NCBI RefSeq assembly: GCF_900631955.1
Contig: NZ_UZWD01000025.1
Span: forward strand, 62,001-126,000
DNA: 64,000 bases
Origin: Devosia equisanguinis
GTDB taxonomy: Bacteria > Pseudomonadota > Alphaproteobacteria > Rhizobiales > Devosiaceae
Direction of reading: 5' to 3'
Shown here in pieces: positions 17,314-24,970 of the stretch (its first letter is position 1; the number at the start of each line of letters is the position of its first letter). Below the pieces are notes generated by a model. That model worked only from the letters and a program-made list of their open reading frames with translations, was not told the origin of the DNA and made no database searches. Position numbers and translations under genes: made by a program.

Positions 17314-18689
17314 TCGTACTGCTCCCGGAAGCGGCGGACGATGTAGAGGGCGACGATGTTGAGGCAGAGCGTCATGATGAAGAGGGTGAGGCCCAGCGCA
17401 AAGGCGACGAGCGATTGCGGGCCGGTAAAGTCGGTATCGCCGGTCAGCTGGTTCACGATCGAGACGGTGATGGTGGATACCGGTTCCAGCGGATTGCCGC
17501 GCAGGATCGGGGCGTTGCCGGCGGCGAGCACCACGATCATGGTTTCGCCGATGGCGCGGCTGACGGCGAGCAGGAAGGCACCGACAATGCCGGGCAGGGC
17601 CGCAGGCAGCAGCACGTTGCGGATGGTTTCCGACTGGGTGGCGCCCAGGCCATAGGCGCCATCGCGGAGCGAGCGCGGCACCTGGTTGAGAATGTCGTCG
17701 GAGAGCGAGGAGATGAAGGGGATGATCATCACGCCCATGACGAGGCCCGCAGTGAGCGCCGAGGTGGCGCTGATCGGCAGGCCGATGGCATTGCCGAAAT
17801 CACGCAGAAAAGGACCGACCGTCACCAGGGCGAAGAAGCCGTAGACGATGGTGGGGATGCCGGCGAGGATTTCGATGATCGGCTTGACGATCTTGCGCAC
17901 ATTGGCGTGGGCATATTGATTGAGGTAGATGGCGGCCATCAGCCCGACCGGCACGGCCACCAGCATGGCGATGGCCGAGATCATCAACGTGCCCGAGAGC
18001 AGCGGCAGCAAGCCATACTGGCCGGCATCACCGGCACCCGTGGAGCTGAACTTGGGGGCCCAGACGGTGCCGAAGAAGAAGTCCAGCGGGTTGATGAAGG
18101 TAAAGAAGCGGAAGGCTTCGGTGACCAGCGAGGCGACGATGCCCAGCGTGGTCAGGATCGCGACGCCGGAACAGGCGATGAGCAGCCAGGAAATGAAGCG
18201 CTCGACCTCGTTGCGGGCCCGCAGCCGCGGGGTGATGCGGCGCTGCGCATAGAGCAGGCCGAGAACGCCCAGCCCGGCGGCAGAGGCGATCATGATGAGG
18301 AAGGAGAGGAGCTGGAAGCGGGCGAGGTTCTCGCCGGCAGCCTGCTCGAAGGGGCGGAGTTCACCGGTGACGCCAAAGCCGGAGGCCAGGTCGCGGATGC
18401 GCTGCATCTGCTGGTTGAGGCCAGTCTGGTCGAGGCTCTGCAGCACGTCGCTGGGGATCTGCGAGACGGTGTACCAATGGGTGACGCCGGGCGAGAAAAA
18501 GGCCCAGATCGCCAGCACCAGCAGGGCAGGAACCAGGGTCCAGAGCACAACCAGTGTGCCGTGATACTGGCCGCGGGAATGGACGCGCACGCCGTTGGGC
18601 GTGGCCAGCGATCGGCTTTTGGACCAACCGAGCTGATAGGCAAAGCCCAGCAGCACGAGGAGAAGTCCGGCGACGATGATTGTGTTCAC
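17310..18689 (-). CDS. pstC: Phosphate ABC transporter permease PstC (long form)
   Basis: A 459-residue inner-membrane permease with two N-terminal helices and a long loop before the conserved core. The core shows EILAGIPTIVYGFFALVTVGP and the coupling motif DGAYGLGATQSETIRNVLLP. It pairs with PstA to form the phosphate channel. Translation appears to start at a GTG at 18689 with AGGAAAG upstream. It lies 69 bases behind pstS. Confidence 0.94.
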   Translation of the reverse strand: MNTIIVAGLLLVLLGFAYQLGWSKSRSLATPNGVRVHSRGQYHGTLVVLWTLVPALLVLAIWAFFSPGVTHWYTVSQIPSDVLQSLDQTGLNQQMQRIRDLASGFGVTGELRPFEQAAGENLARFQLLSFLIMIASAAGLGVLGLLYAQRRITPRLRARNEVERFISWLLIACSGVAILTTLGIVASLVTEAFRFFTFINPLDFFFGTVWAPKFSSTGAGDAGQYGLLPLLSGTLMISAIAMLVAVPVGLMAAIYLNQYAHANVRKIVKPIIEILAGIPTIVYGFFALVTVGPFLRDFGNAIGLPISATSALTAGLVMGVMIIPFISSLSDDILNQVPRSLRDGAYGLGATQSETIRNVLLPAALPGIVGAFLLAVSRAIGETMIVVLAAGNAPILRGNPLEPVSTITVSIVNQLTGDTDFTGPQSLVAFALGLTLFIMTLCLNIVALYIVRRFREQYE

Positions 18690-18758
18690 TTTGACGCTTT
18701 CCTGGCTGGCCCGGAAGAGAAGCGGGCCGCCGGGTGATCCGGCGGCCCCTCAGAGCGA

Positions 18759-19775
18759 TTACTTGGCGGCCTGGAAGGCGGCCAGGACTTCGGCGGTCTT
18801 TTCAGCCGGCTGCGGGATCAGACCGGCGGATTCAAGAATGCCGCCCTGGCCCGAAACGGCGTCGGACAGGAAGTATTCGGTGTATTCGGCAAGGCCCGGA
18901 ATGGTGCCGATATGCTGACCCTTGACGTAGAAGTACAGCGGACGGCTGACCGGATATTCGCCCGAGGCGACGGTGTCGAGCGACGGGGTGACGCCGTCGA
19001 TGGTGGCGACCTTGAGGGTGTCCTTGTTCTGCTCGAAGAAGGACAGGCCGAACACGCCAACAGTGTTGGGGTTGGAGGTCAGGCGAGCCAGGGTCTCGGT
19101 GTAGTCACCCGAGATCTCGACCACGACGTCCTGGCGGAAGGTGGTTTCGACGGCTTCGAGTTCTTCCTTGGACAGGCCTTCCGGCAGACCGGCAGCTTCG
19201 GCGCCCTTCTTGACGACCTTCTCCTGGAACACTTCACGGGTGCCGTGGTTGGAGCCCGGGATGGCAAGAGCGATCGGCTGGGCCGGCAGGGACGCGTCGA
19301 TCTGGTCCCAGGTGGTGTAGGGATTGTCGACGAGCTGGCCGTCGACCGGCACCTTGGCAGCAATGGCCTTGAACACCTGGACCGGGGTCAGGGCGAAATC
19401 GGCGCCTGAAGCGGCGGAGGCGAAGACGATGCCGTCGAAGCCGAACTGGACTTCGCGGATGTCGGTCACGCCATTGGCGGTGCAGGCTTCGCGCTCGCTG
19501 TCCTTGATCGGACGGCTGGCATTGGCGATGTCGATGGTGTTTTCGCCGACGCCTTCACAAAACTGGCGGAAGCCGCCGCCGGTGCCGCCCGAACCCACGA
19601 CCGGGGTCTTAAACTCGGGGAAGGTGGCGCCGAACTCTTCGGCCACGATCGAGGCGAAGGGGAGGACGGTGGACGAGCCGGCGATCTGGATGGTGTCGCG
19701 CGACTGGGCAAAAGCCGGGGTGCCGAAGGCGGCGAGCGCGATCACGGCGGCGCTGGCGAAAAGTGCGGTTTTCAT
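18759..19775 (-). CDS. pstS: Phosphate-binding periplasmic protein PstS
   Basis: A 338-residue substrate-binding protein with a signal peptide (MKTALFASAAVIALAAF, cut near AFAQS). Phosphate-binding elements are IAGSSTVLPFA at the mature N-terminus, VVGSGGTGGGFRQFCEG with its Gly/Ser-rich loop, NASRPIK, and GSNHGTREVF. PstS captures inorganic phosphate for PstCAB. The frame runs further upstream, but the ATG at 19775 begins the signal peptide and follows AAGGGA. It is the first gene of the operon, behind the Pho boxes. Confidence 0.95.
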   Translation of the reverse strand: MKTALFASAAVIALAAFGTPAFAQSRDTIQIAGSSTVLPFASIVAEEFGATFPEFKTPVVGSGGTGGGFRQFCEGVGENTIDIANASRPIKDSEREACTANGVTDIREVQFGFDGIVFASAASGADFALTPVQVFKAIAAKVPVDGQLVDNPYTTWDQIDASLPAQPIALAIPGSNHGTREVFQEKVVKKGAEAAGLPEGLSKEELEAVETTFRQDVVVEISGDYTETLARLTSNPNTVGVFGLSFFEQNKDTLKVATIDGVTPSLDTVASGEYPVSRPLYFYVKGQHIGTIPGLAEYTEYFLSDAVSGQGGILESAGLIPQPAEKTAEVLAAFQAAK

Positions 19776-19847
19776 TGAAAGTTCCCTTTCGGAATTCGGT
19801 TTCCAACATGGCCAGCCGAAGGATCGGGCCGCCTTGTGACGCGGCAG

Positions 19848-19903
19848 ACCATAGGAGTGCTCGGCGACAGTTTTATTGCGGTTGCGTGACTGGTTTGTGA
19901 CGG
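19848..19903 (-). promoter_or_regulatory. Pho boxes and candidate promoter of the pst operon
   Basis: Read on the plus strand, GTGAC occurs at 19886 and 19897, exactly 11 bases apart, the spacing of PhoB half-sites (minus strand GTCACAAACCAGTCAC). Two weaker heptamers in the same phase are GCGACAG at 19864 and ATTGCGG at 19875, giving four possible half-sites. A candidate -10, TATGGT on the minus strand (19853-19848), lies 10 bases downstream, as in PhoB promoters where the box replaces the -35. PhoB is encoded by the last gene of the operon. Confidence 0.72.
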
Positions 19904-19961
19904 TGCAAGATATTGAAAATATGGATGTTTTTCCGCGCTCCGCATTGCGTATCCGCGTTTT

Positions 19962-19976
19962 GTGACATGTTGTCAC
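19962..19976. promoter_or_regulatory. Inverted repeat upstream of the Pho boxes
   Basis: GTGACA and TGTCAC form a perfect 6-bp inverted repeat with spacer TGT, about 60 bases upstream of the Pho boxes and about 70 bases from the end of the neighbouring IclR-type gene. It is a plausible site for a second, dimeric regulator. The regulator is unknown. Confidence 0.4.
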
Positions 19977-20043
19977 CAGCGCTTTGAGGGGGGACTCTGA
20001 CGCAGGCTTGCCGTGGCGGTGGGCGTGGGAGGTTCTGCCTGCT

Positions 20044-20817
20044 CTAGCGCAGCAGCGGGCGCAGGTCGGCCTGAAGCTTGCGCATCAAGGGCAGGAAATG
20101 GGCGATCATGCGTGAGGTCGGGGCGCGGGCAGTCTGGGCGCCGATATTGAGGGCGGCGACCACCGCCCCACCGGCATTGAACAGCGGCACGGCGATGGAG
20201 CAGAGGCCCAGCTCCAGTTCCTGGTCGATCACCGCAAAGCCCTGGGCGGCGATGACTTCCAGCTCGGTGACAATATCAACGAGATTGGCCTTGGTGTGGG
20301 TCGTGTAGGCCACGATATCCGAGCGGGCGAGGATGGATTGTGCTTCGCCCGGAGGCAGTGCGGCCAGCAGGATGCGGCCCATCGAGGTGCAATAGGCCGG
20401 CAGCCGCGCGCCGGGCGCCAGATTGATCGACATGACGCGGCGGGTCGAGGCACGGGCGACATAGAGGGTATCGGTGCCGTCGAGCACCGCCGCCGAAGTG
20501 CTCTCATTGGTCGCGCGGGACAATTCTTCGAGAAAGGGCTGGATCAGCCGGGGCAGCGAGGTGGTCGCGAGATAGGAGTGGCCCAGATGCAGCACCCGCG
20601 GCGTCAGTTCGAAGAATTTGCCGTCATAGGTGGCATAACCGAGATGGGCGAGCGTAAGGAGGCACCGCCTCGCCGTGGCCCGCTCGAGCCCGGTGCGCTG
20701 CGCGACCTCGGTGATCGACATGCGCGCATGTTCCTCATCGAAGGATTCGATGACGGCGAGGCCCTTGATCAGGCCATTGATGAGGTCACCCTGGCGCATG
20801 CGTTCGCTTTTCGACAT
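20044..20817 (-). CDS. IclR-family regulator, PcaR/PcaU/PobR subgroup
   Basis: A 257-residue IclR-family regulator. The winged-helix N-terminus has GLAVIESFDEEHARMSITEVAQRTG split by the turn to LERATARRCLLTLAHLGY; these and FFELTPRVLHLGHSYL mark the PcaR/PcaU/PobR subgroup that senses aromatic intermediates of the beta-ketoadipate pathway. The C-terminal effector domain includes YCTSMGRILLAALPP and ELGLCSIAVPLFNAGG. No pca genes are in the window, so its targets are elsewhere or different. No convincing ribosome-binding site is seen at the ATG. Confidence 0.85.
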   Translation of the reverse strand: MSKSERMRQGDLINGLIKGLAVIESFDEEHARMSITEVAQRTGLERATARRCLLTLAHLGYATYDGKFFELTPRVLHLGHSYLATTSLPRLIQPFLEELSRATNESTSAAVLDGTDTLYVARASTRRVMSINLAPGARLPAYCTSMGRILLAALPPGEAQSILARSDIVAYTTHTKANLVDIVTELEVIAAQGFAVIDQELELGLCSIAVPLFNAGGAVVAALNIGAQTARAPTSRMIAHFLPLMRKLQADLRPLLR

Positions 20818-20963
20818 TTGTGCGAATGGCGCACAGTCTAGTGGTGGGCAGCCGGGATGGGAAGGCTTGGCGCGGCTGGGTCTTATGGTGCGCTATGGCT
20901 TCTTGGCGGAAGGTATCACACCCCCTTTGACAGCCGCCCCGACCCTGCTATGAGGCACAGCAA

Positions 20964-21039
20964 GGGCCTATAGCTCAATGGTTAGAGCCGACCGCTCATA
21001 ACGGTCTGGTTCCAGGTTCGAGTCCTGGTGGGCCCACCA
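20964..21039 (+). tRNA. tRNA-Ile (CAT anticodon, lysidine type)
   Basis: A complete 76-base cloverleaf: acceptor GGGCCTA/TGGGCCC, D-stem GCTC/GAGC, anticodon stem GACCG/CGGTC with loop CTCATAA, T-stem CCAGG/CCTGG with TTCGAGT, discriminator A and encoded CCA. The anticodon is CAT. The acceptor arm resembles the tRNA-Ile(GAT) type rather than elongator or initiator Met, so it is probably the minor tRNA-Ile whose C34 is changed to lysidine by TilS to read AUA. Met identity is the alternative. Confidence 0.9.
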
Positions 21040-21044
21040 GGTAT

Positions 21045-21086
21045 AGCGGCGGTTTCCGAGGAATCGGGAGCCGCCGCTTTTGTTTT
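21045..21086 (+). terminator. Intrinsic terminator of the tRNA gene
   Basis: Arms AGCGGCGG (21045-21052) and CCGCCGCT (21071-21078) with an inner CCGA/TCGG stem are followed by TTTTGTTTT. This ends the tRNA transcript five bases before the convergent ridA-like gene stop. Confidence 0.85.
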
Positions 21087-21090
21087 CGGG

Positions 21091-21546
21091 TCAGTCGGCG
21101 GCGAGGGCCTGGCAGTCGACTTCGATGGCGGCGCCGAGCGGGATGGCCGGGACCACGAGGGTGGAACGGGTTGGCGGGCTGGTGGGGAAGACCTCGCGGA
21201 ACACTTCGTTCATCGGGGCGAAATCATCGACGCTGGTGACGAGGACCATGCACTTGACCGTCTGGTCGAGTGTGGTGCCGGCCTGTTCGAGAATGGTTTT
21301 CACATGGGCGAAGGCCTGGCGTGCTTCGGCCTGGATGCCGCCGGGGACCAGTTCTGACTTGCCGGGAACCGTGCCCAGCACGCCGCCGACATAGACCATG
21401 TCGCCGGCGCGGACAGCACCGGAATAGGGCAGGCCATCGACCACCGGCGATGGGTAGGCGATGCGCTCGCCGGCCTGCGCCAGAGGTGCGGCGGCGAAGG
21501 AAAGGGCAACAGCGGCAGCGAGGCCGAGCATCTTTAGTTTGTGCAT
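21091..21546 (-). CDS. RidA-family protein with signal peptide
   Basis: A 151-residue protein. Residues 1-26 (MHKLKMLGLAAAVALSF, cut after APLAQA) form a signal peptide, unusual because classic RidA is cytosolic. The rest is a full RidA/YjgF fold: YSGAVRAGDMVYVGGVLG, then a long helix QAFAHVKTILEQAGTTL, then ending in PPTRSTLVVPAIPLGAAIEVDCQAL with the active-site Arg. RidA enzymes hydrolyse reactive 2-imino acids to 2-oxo acids and ammonia. As third gene of the LodA-LodB run it may clear imines made by that oxidase in the periplasm. GAGGAG precedes the ATG. Confidence 0.85.
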   Translation of the reverse strand: MHKLKMLGLAAAVALSFAAAPLAQAGERIAYPSPVVDGLPYSGAVRAGDMVYVGGVLGTVPGKSELVPGGIQAEARQAFAHVKTILEQAGTTLDQTVKCMVLVTSVDDFAPMNEVFREVFPTSPPTRSTLVVPAIPLGAAIEVDCQALAAD

Positions 21547-21564
21547 GGTAGTCTCCTCATTGGG

Positions 21565-22692
21565 TCAGGTTGCAGTCCGGTCGGCCAGGTCGGCGTCATG
21601 CAGGCGCCGTTGCCAGAAGGGGTGGCTCGTAAAGCGCCGTTCGCGGGCATAGGTGCTGCGGCGTTCGCCGAGATAGTGTTCGACGCCGAGGCGGAGGCGG
21701 GTCGCATAGTCGGCTAGAGCGTCGTGGTCGCCGCCCAGTGCCTTTGCGGCAGCCTTTGCCGCTTCCACACCGGTCCAGAGCGCGGTGGTCATGCCATGGG
21801 CCGAGAGCGGGTCGAAGGAAATGGCGGCGTCGCCAACCGCCAGCCAGTCGGCACCGGCCGTCTGCTCAAGCCAGACTGTGCCGGCGCTGGCGAGCCCCGG
21901 AGGGCCGGACAGCGCGTAGCCGGCGCTTTCGACCCATTGGCAGATGTAGCGCGTGTCGGCCACGAGCGTCTGCCACAGGTCGGGGCCTTGGCCGATGCGG
22001 CGCGGCAAGAGGTCCGGATCGGAGTAGAAATTCAGCGCCAGCCGGCGATCAGCGAGGAGTGTGGCGTACCACCAGCCGCCCGAAACGGCCTCGATGATGG
22101 TGGCCGGGGTCGGGTCGATGTCGGTTTCGACCTGTGAGAGAAAGGCATAGGCGGCAACGAGGCGATCGACGCGCTTCTGTCGAACCTGCGCGCGGCCCGA
22201 CAGGCTTTTGCGGCCCGTGGCATCGATGACGAGATCGGCGGATAAAGTAGCGCCGCTGACGGTGGATAGAGTCCAGGCGCCGGGCTGGCGTTGCACGGTT
22301 AGGACAGTGTCGCGGAGGCGGGTGATTTCGGCAAACGCGGCTGTCTCGGCTATCAGGCTCGCTTCGAAGCGTGGCCGGTCGATGACATGACCGAGGCCGC
22401 CGGGCTGGGCGGCGGCATGGCGTTCGAGCAGGGCATCGCTGCCCCAGGACGTGTAGCTGGCCTGGGATTGCCGATGGGCGGGATCGGCGAGAAGAGGCGC
22501 GAGTCCCAATTCGTCGAGCAAAGGCAGCGCGGCCGCGGCGAGGCTTTCGCCCGGCTTGTCACCGACCGCAGTTTCGGGCGCGATCCATGCGACCTCAATG
22601 CCGAGCTGCGCCAACTTCAGAACAGCGGCGCAGCCGGCAATGCCGCCGCCGATAACGGCGACGGGCCAGTGGGATCGTGGCGGCGTTGGCAT
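21565..22692 (-). CDS. LodB-like FAD-dependent oxidoreductase (CTQ maturation factor)
   Basis: A 375-residue flavoprotein. The FAD motif is VAVIGGGIAGCAAVLKLAQLG near residues 13-33 (interrupted here only for length: GGGIAG is the core), GESLAAAALPLL follows, then LVIDATGRKSLSG and WLAVGDAAISFDPLSAHGM. The last pattern is shared with tryptophan halogenases and with LodB/GoxB, flavoproteins that install the cysteine tryptophylquinone cofactor in LodA-type oxidases. It lies 17 bases behind a LodA-like gene, so that role is the best call. The start at 22692 is chosen because upstream codons overlap lodA. No export signal is seen, consistent with cytoplasmic maturation before Tat export. Confidence 0.82.
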   Translation of the reverse strand: MPTPPRSHWPVAVIGGGIAGCAAVLKLAQLGIEVAWIAPETAVGDKPGESLAAAALPLLDELGLAPLLADPAHRQSQASYTSWGSDALLERHAAAQPGGLGHVIDRPRFEASLIAETAAFAEITRLRDTVLTVQRQPGAWTLSTVSGATLSADLVIDATGRKSLSGRAQVRQKRVDRLVAAYAFLSQVETDIDPTPATIIEAVSGGWWYATLLADRRLALNFYSDPDLLPRRIGQGPDLWQTLVADTRYICQWVESAGYALSGPPGLASAGTVWLEQTAGADWLAVGDAAISFDPLSAHGMTTALWTGVEAAKAAAKALGGDHDALADYATRLRLGVEHYLGERRSTYARERRFTSHPFWQRRLHDADLADRTAT

Positions 22693-22709
22693 GGTCGCGA
22701 TGCCGCGAG

Positions 22710-24734
22710 TCAGCCCATGTCGCCGTCGTCGGCGACCCAATCAAAACGCTGCTCCATAGAGCCGCGACCGACTTCCACGAACAGCTGTTGCGGGATGGCT
22801 TCGGGGCGGTCCGGATCGGTCGGGCCGGGGCGCTGCACCACGAAGCCCATCTGTTGCCAGACGGCGATCATGTTGCGGATGCCGTCCCAATAGCTGGCAT
22901 TGGCGTGATAGCCGATGCCCGGCACGCCGCGGGCCCACCAGACGCGGTTTTCGAAGAATTTCACCCGCTGCTCGGCGCTGAGATCGGTGCGCATCAGCTG
23001 GTTGTAGTGCTCCTCGGGCAGCACATCGACCGGCAGCAGGGCCGGCCACCAGACCGGCACCGGGAAATCGGTCTGCATGGCGACGCGCTGGCAGCTGAAG
23101 GCGTCGGGTTGCCAGGGCAGACCCATCCAGCGGGTGAGATCGCCGGCCATTTGCGGGCCGATCGGGGCGTCCTCACCGGTCGTGGCGTTGGTGAAATCCA
23201 GGATGCGGCCGACATTCTGCACCAGCGAGGCGCGATTGCCACGGGCGATGCGGAAGGCTTCGGCCTCGGGGTCGGCAGCACGGGCATAGAGCGCGGGCAG
23301 GCGCAGATAGTAGGAGAGCTCGACGCCGGGATGGAAGGCGCCCCCGGAGCAGGGCTCGAGCGCTGCTTCGGTCAGGGCATGCGGGCGCTGCTCGACCGGC
23401 AGCTGATCAAGGTCGGTGACCTGGTCGAGCGCCGCATCGGCAAAGTCGTTGTCGAAGGCACCTTCTGCCCAGAGGCGCAGGCGTTCATATTGCAGTTTCG
23501 GGAACTGGAACCACTGCAGCGGGCTGCCATTGTGGTCGACGCCGTCGCCCGGCATGAGCGGGATCTTGAAGTGTTCTTCCTTATAGGCGTTGGGGCCCAT
23601 ATTGTAGGGGTCGCGGAAGGCAGAAAACACCTTTTGGCGGAAGGCCTTGTTGGCTTCGCTGGGGTCGGCGAGCTGGGCCAGATAGGCCTCGCTCGAGAAG
23701 TCGCCGACATCCAGCCAGCCCTGGCGCAGATTGGAAGCCGCGGACACCCATTCCATCAGTGCCAGGCGCCGGAAGGTGGGATAGATGTGCTGGCGGAAAG
23801 AGAGTGGCGTGGCCGGCGGCTCGACCCACTTCTGCTCCCAGTTCATGTTCTCGATCACGTCGTAAAGCGTGCTGATCGAGGGGATTTCCGGGGCGAAATC
23901 GGGGCCGACACAGGCGATCCAGGCGCCGTCGGCATCGAGGACCTGACCGTCGGGCAGGGTGACCTTGGCGTCGACCGGGCCATCGCACCAGTCGTCGTGC
24001 CAGCCGTCATTGTCGGCAAAATTGGTGATGGCGGTGCCGCGCGGCGAGCGGGAGATACCATCGGCGGGAACCACCAGCAGGCGGCCGTCGGCATCGGTGC
24101 GCACCTGGCCCAGGCCGACATCGACGCTGTCCCAGAAGCGGCCCTTCATGGCATAGGCCTCGTCCTCGCCACTCCAGTTGACCTCGGTGCCTGAGATCGT
24201 CACCGCGCCGGGATCGATGACCAGCATCTTTTCGCGCTGCTCATTGCTGGCGAAATACTGATTGCGCATGCGGGTCGGCATGCCGGGCGCATTGGCGCCG
24301 TTGTCGTGGGCGTTGACGAAGCCGTACCAGGCGGCCTTGGTGTTGGCGACATGGACGCGCCACTCGATCTTGGCATCGGCAGCGGTCAGTTCCTTGATCA
24401 CCCGGCCCTCGGCGTCGAAGGCAAAAACGCGGAAGCGCTGCACCTGCTTCTTGATCAGCGAACTGCCATCCTTGAAACCGCCTTCGGGATTGGCGGGGAC
24501 GCCGGGCAGTTCGGGGGCGTAAAACCATTTCTGGCTGCCTCCGACGCGGCTGATGCCGAGGGCGGGATAGATGCCGACACGGGCGATGGCGGCGCCTTCG
24601 GACGCGGCTTCGATCGCTGGCGTCGCTGCGACGGCCAGCTTGGGGACGAAGGGCAGGCCGAAAGCCGCCATGCCCGTTACCCCGGCAATGCCCGCCAGGA
24701 AATCGCGCCGCCGAATCGTCTTGGTATCAACCAT
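22710..24734 (-). CDS. Tat-exported LodA/GoxA-family CTQ-dependent oxidase
   Basis: A 674-residue protein of the LodA family (L-lysine 6-oxidase, glycine oxidase GoxA), quinoprotein oxidases producing hydrogen peroxide, ammonia and an aldehyde or oxo acid. It has a twin-arginine signal (RRRDFLAG, then a hydrophobic stretch to AVAA). Family parts include VGIYPALGISRVGGS, IDPGAVTISG, WIACVGPDFAPEI, the Cys462 region EPCSGGAFHPGVEL and the Trp541 region GLPWQPDAFSC, which I take as the crosslinked Cys and Trp. A GTG-start extension (24755) is rejected because GAGGAGGG lies just before the ATG at 24734. LodB-like and RidA-like genes follow. Confidence 0.85.
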   Translation of the reverse strand: MVDTKTIRRRDFLAGIAGVTGMAAFGLPFVPKLAVAATPAIEAASEGAAIARVGIYPALGISRVGGSQKWFYAPELPGVPANPEGGFKDGSSLIKKQVQRFRVFAFDAEGRVIKELTAADAKIEWRVHVANTKAAWYGFVNAHDNGANAPGMPTRMRNQYFASNEQREKMLVIDPGAVTISGTEVNWSGEDEAYAMKGRFWDSVDVGLGQVRTDADGRLLVVPADGISRSPRGTAITNFADNDGWHDDWCDGPVDAKVTLPDGQVLDADGAWIACVGPDFAPEIPSISTLYDVIENMNWEQKWVEPPATPLSFRQHIYPTFRRLALMEWVSAASNLRQGWLDVGDFSSEAYLAQLADPSEANKAFRQKVFSAFRDPYNMGPNAYKEEHFKIPLMPGDGVDHNGSPLQWFQFPKLQYERLRLWAEGAFDNDFADAALDQVTDLDQLPVEQRPHALTEAALEPCSGGAFHPGVELSYYLRLPALYARAADPEAEAFRIARGNRASLVQNVGRILDFTNATTGEDAPIGPQMAGDLTRWMGLPWQPDAFSCQRVAMQTDFPVPVWWPALLPVDVLPEEHYNQLMRTDLSAEQRVKFFENRVWWARGVPGIGYHANASYWDGIRNMIAVWQQMGFVVQRPGPTDPDRPEAIPQQLFVEVGRGSMEQRFDWVADDGDMG

Positions 24735-24970
24735 CTGTCCCTCCTCAAAAATCACAATTTCTTAGGCCCGAGAGATTTGCCAATGTGTAAACGGCAGCCT
24801 GCGGTCCCTATCGATGTGCCATGACGACGAGACGAAGGCAGCGGCAATTGGACCCTTGCCGAGGGCCATGCGGTTCGGGCACATGGGGCTCAGCGCCGCA
24901 TTTTTGCTTCGTTCATCGCCGTCCTGCGGATGGCATTGGGGTTCGCCGAACCCAGACTGCCGGATAGACC

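Noticed and set aside
15913-17346. Long plus-strand ORF opposite pstA (477 codons)
   Set aside because: It mirrors a clear PstA frame; high-GC codon bias leaves antisense frames open. Its translation is low-complexity Gly/Asp/Arg without motifs.
20964-21039. Calling the CAT tRNA an initiator or elongator tRNA-Met
   Set aside because: The acceptor arm GGGCCTA resembles isoleucine tRNAs and not the Met tRNAs I know; Ile2 is more likely, though not proven.
22677-24194. 505-codon plus-strand ORF opposite the LodA-like gene
   Set aside because: Antisense to a gene with Tat signal and family motifs.
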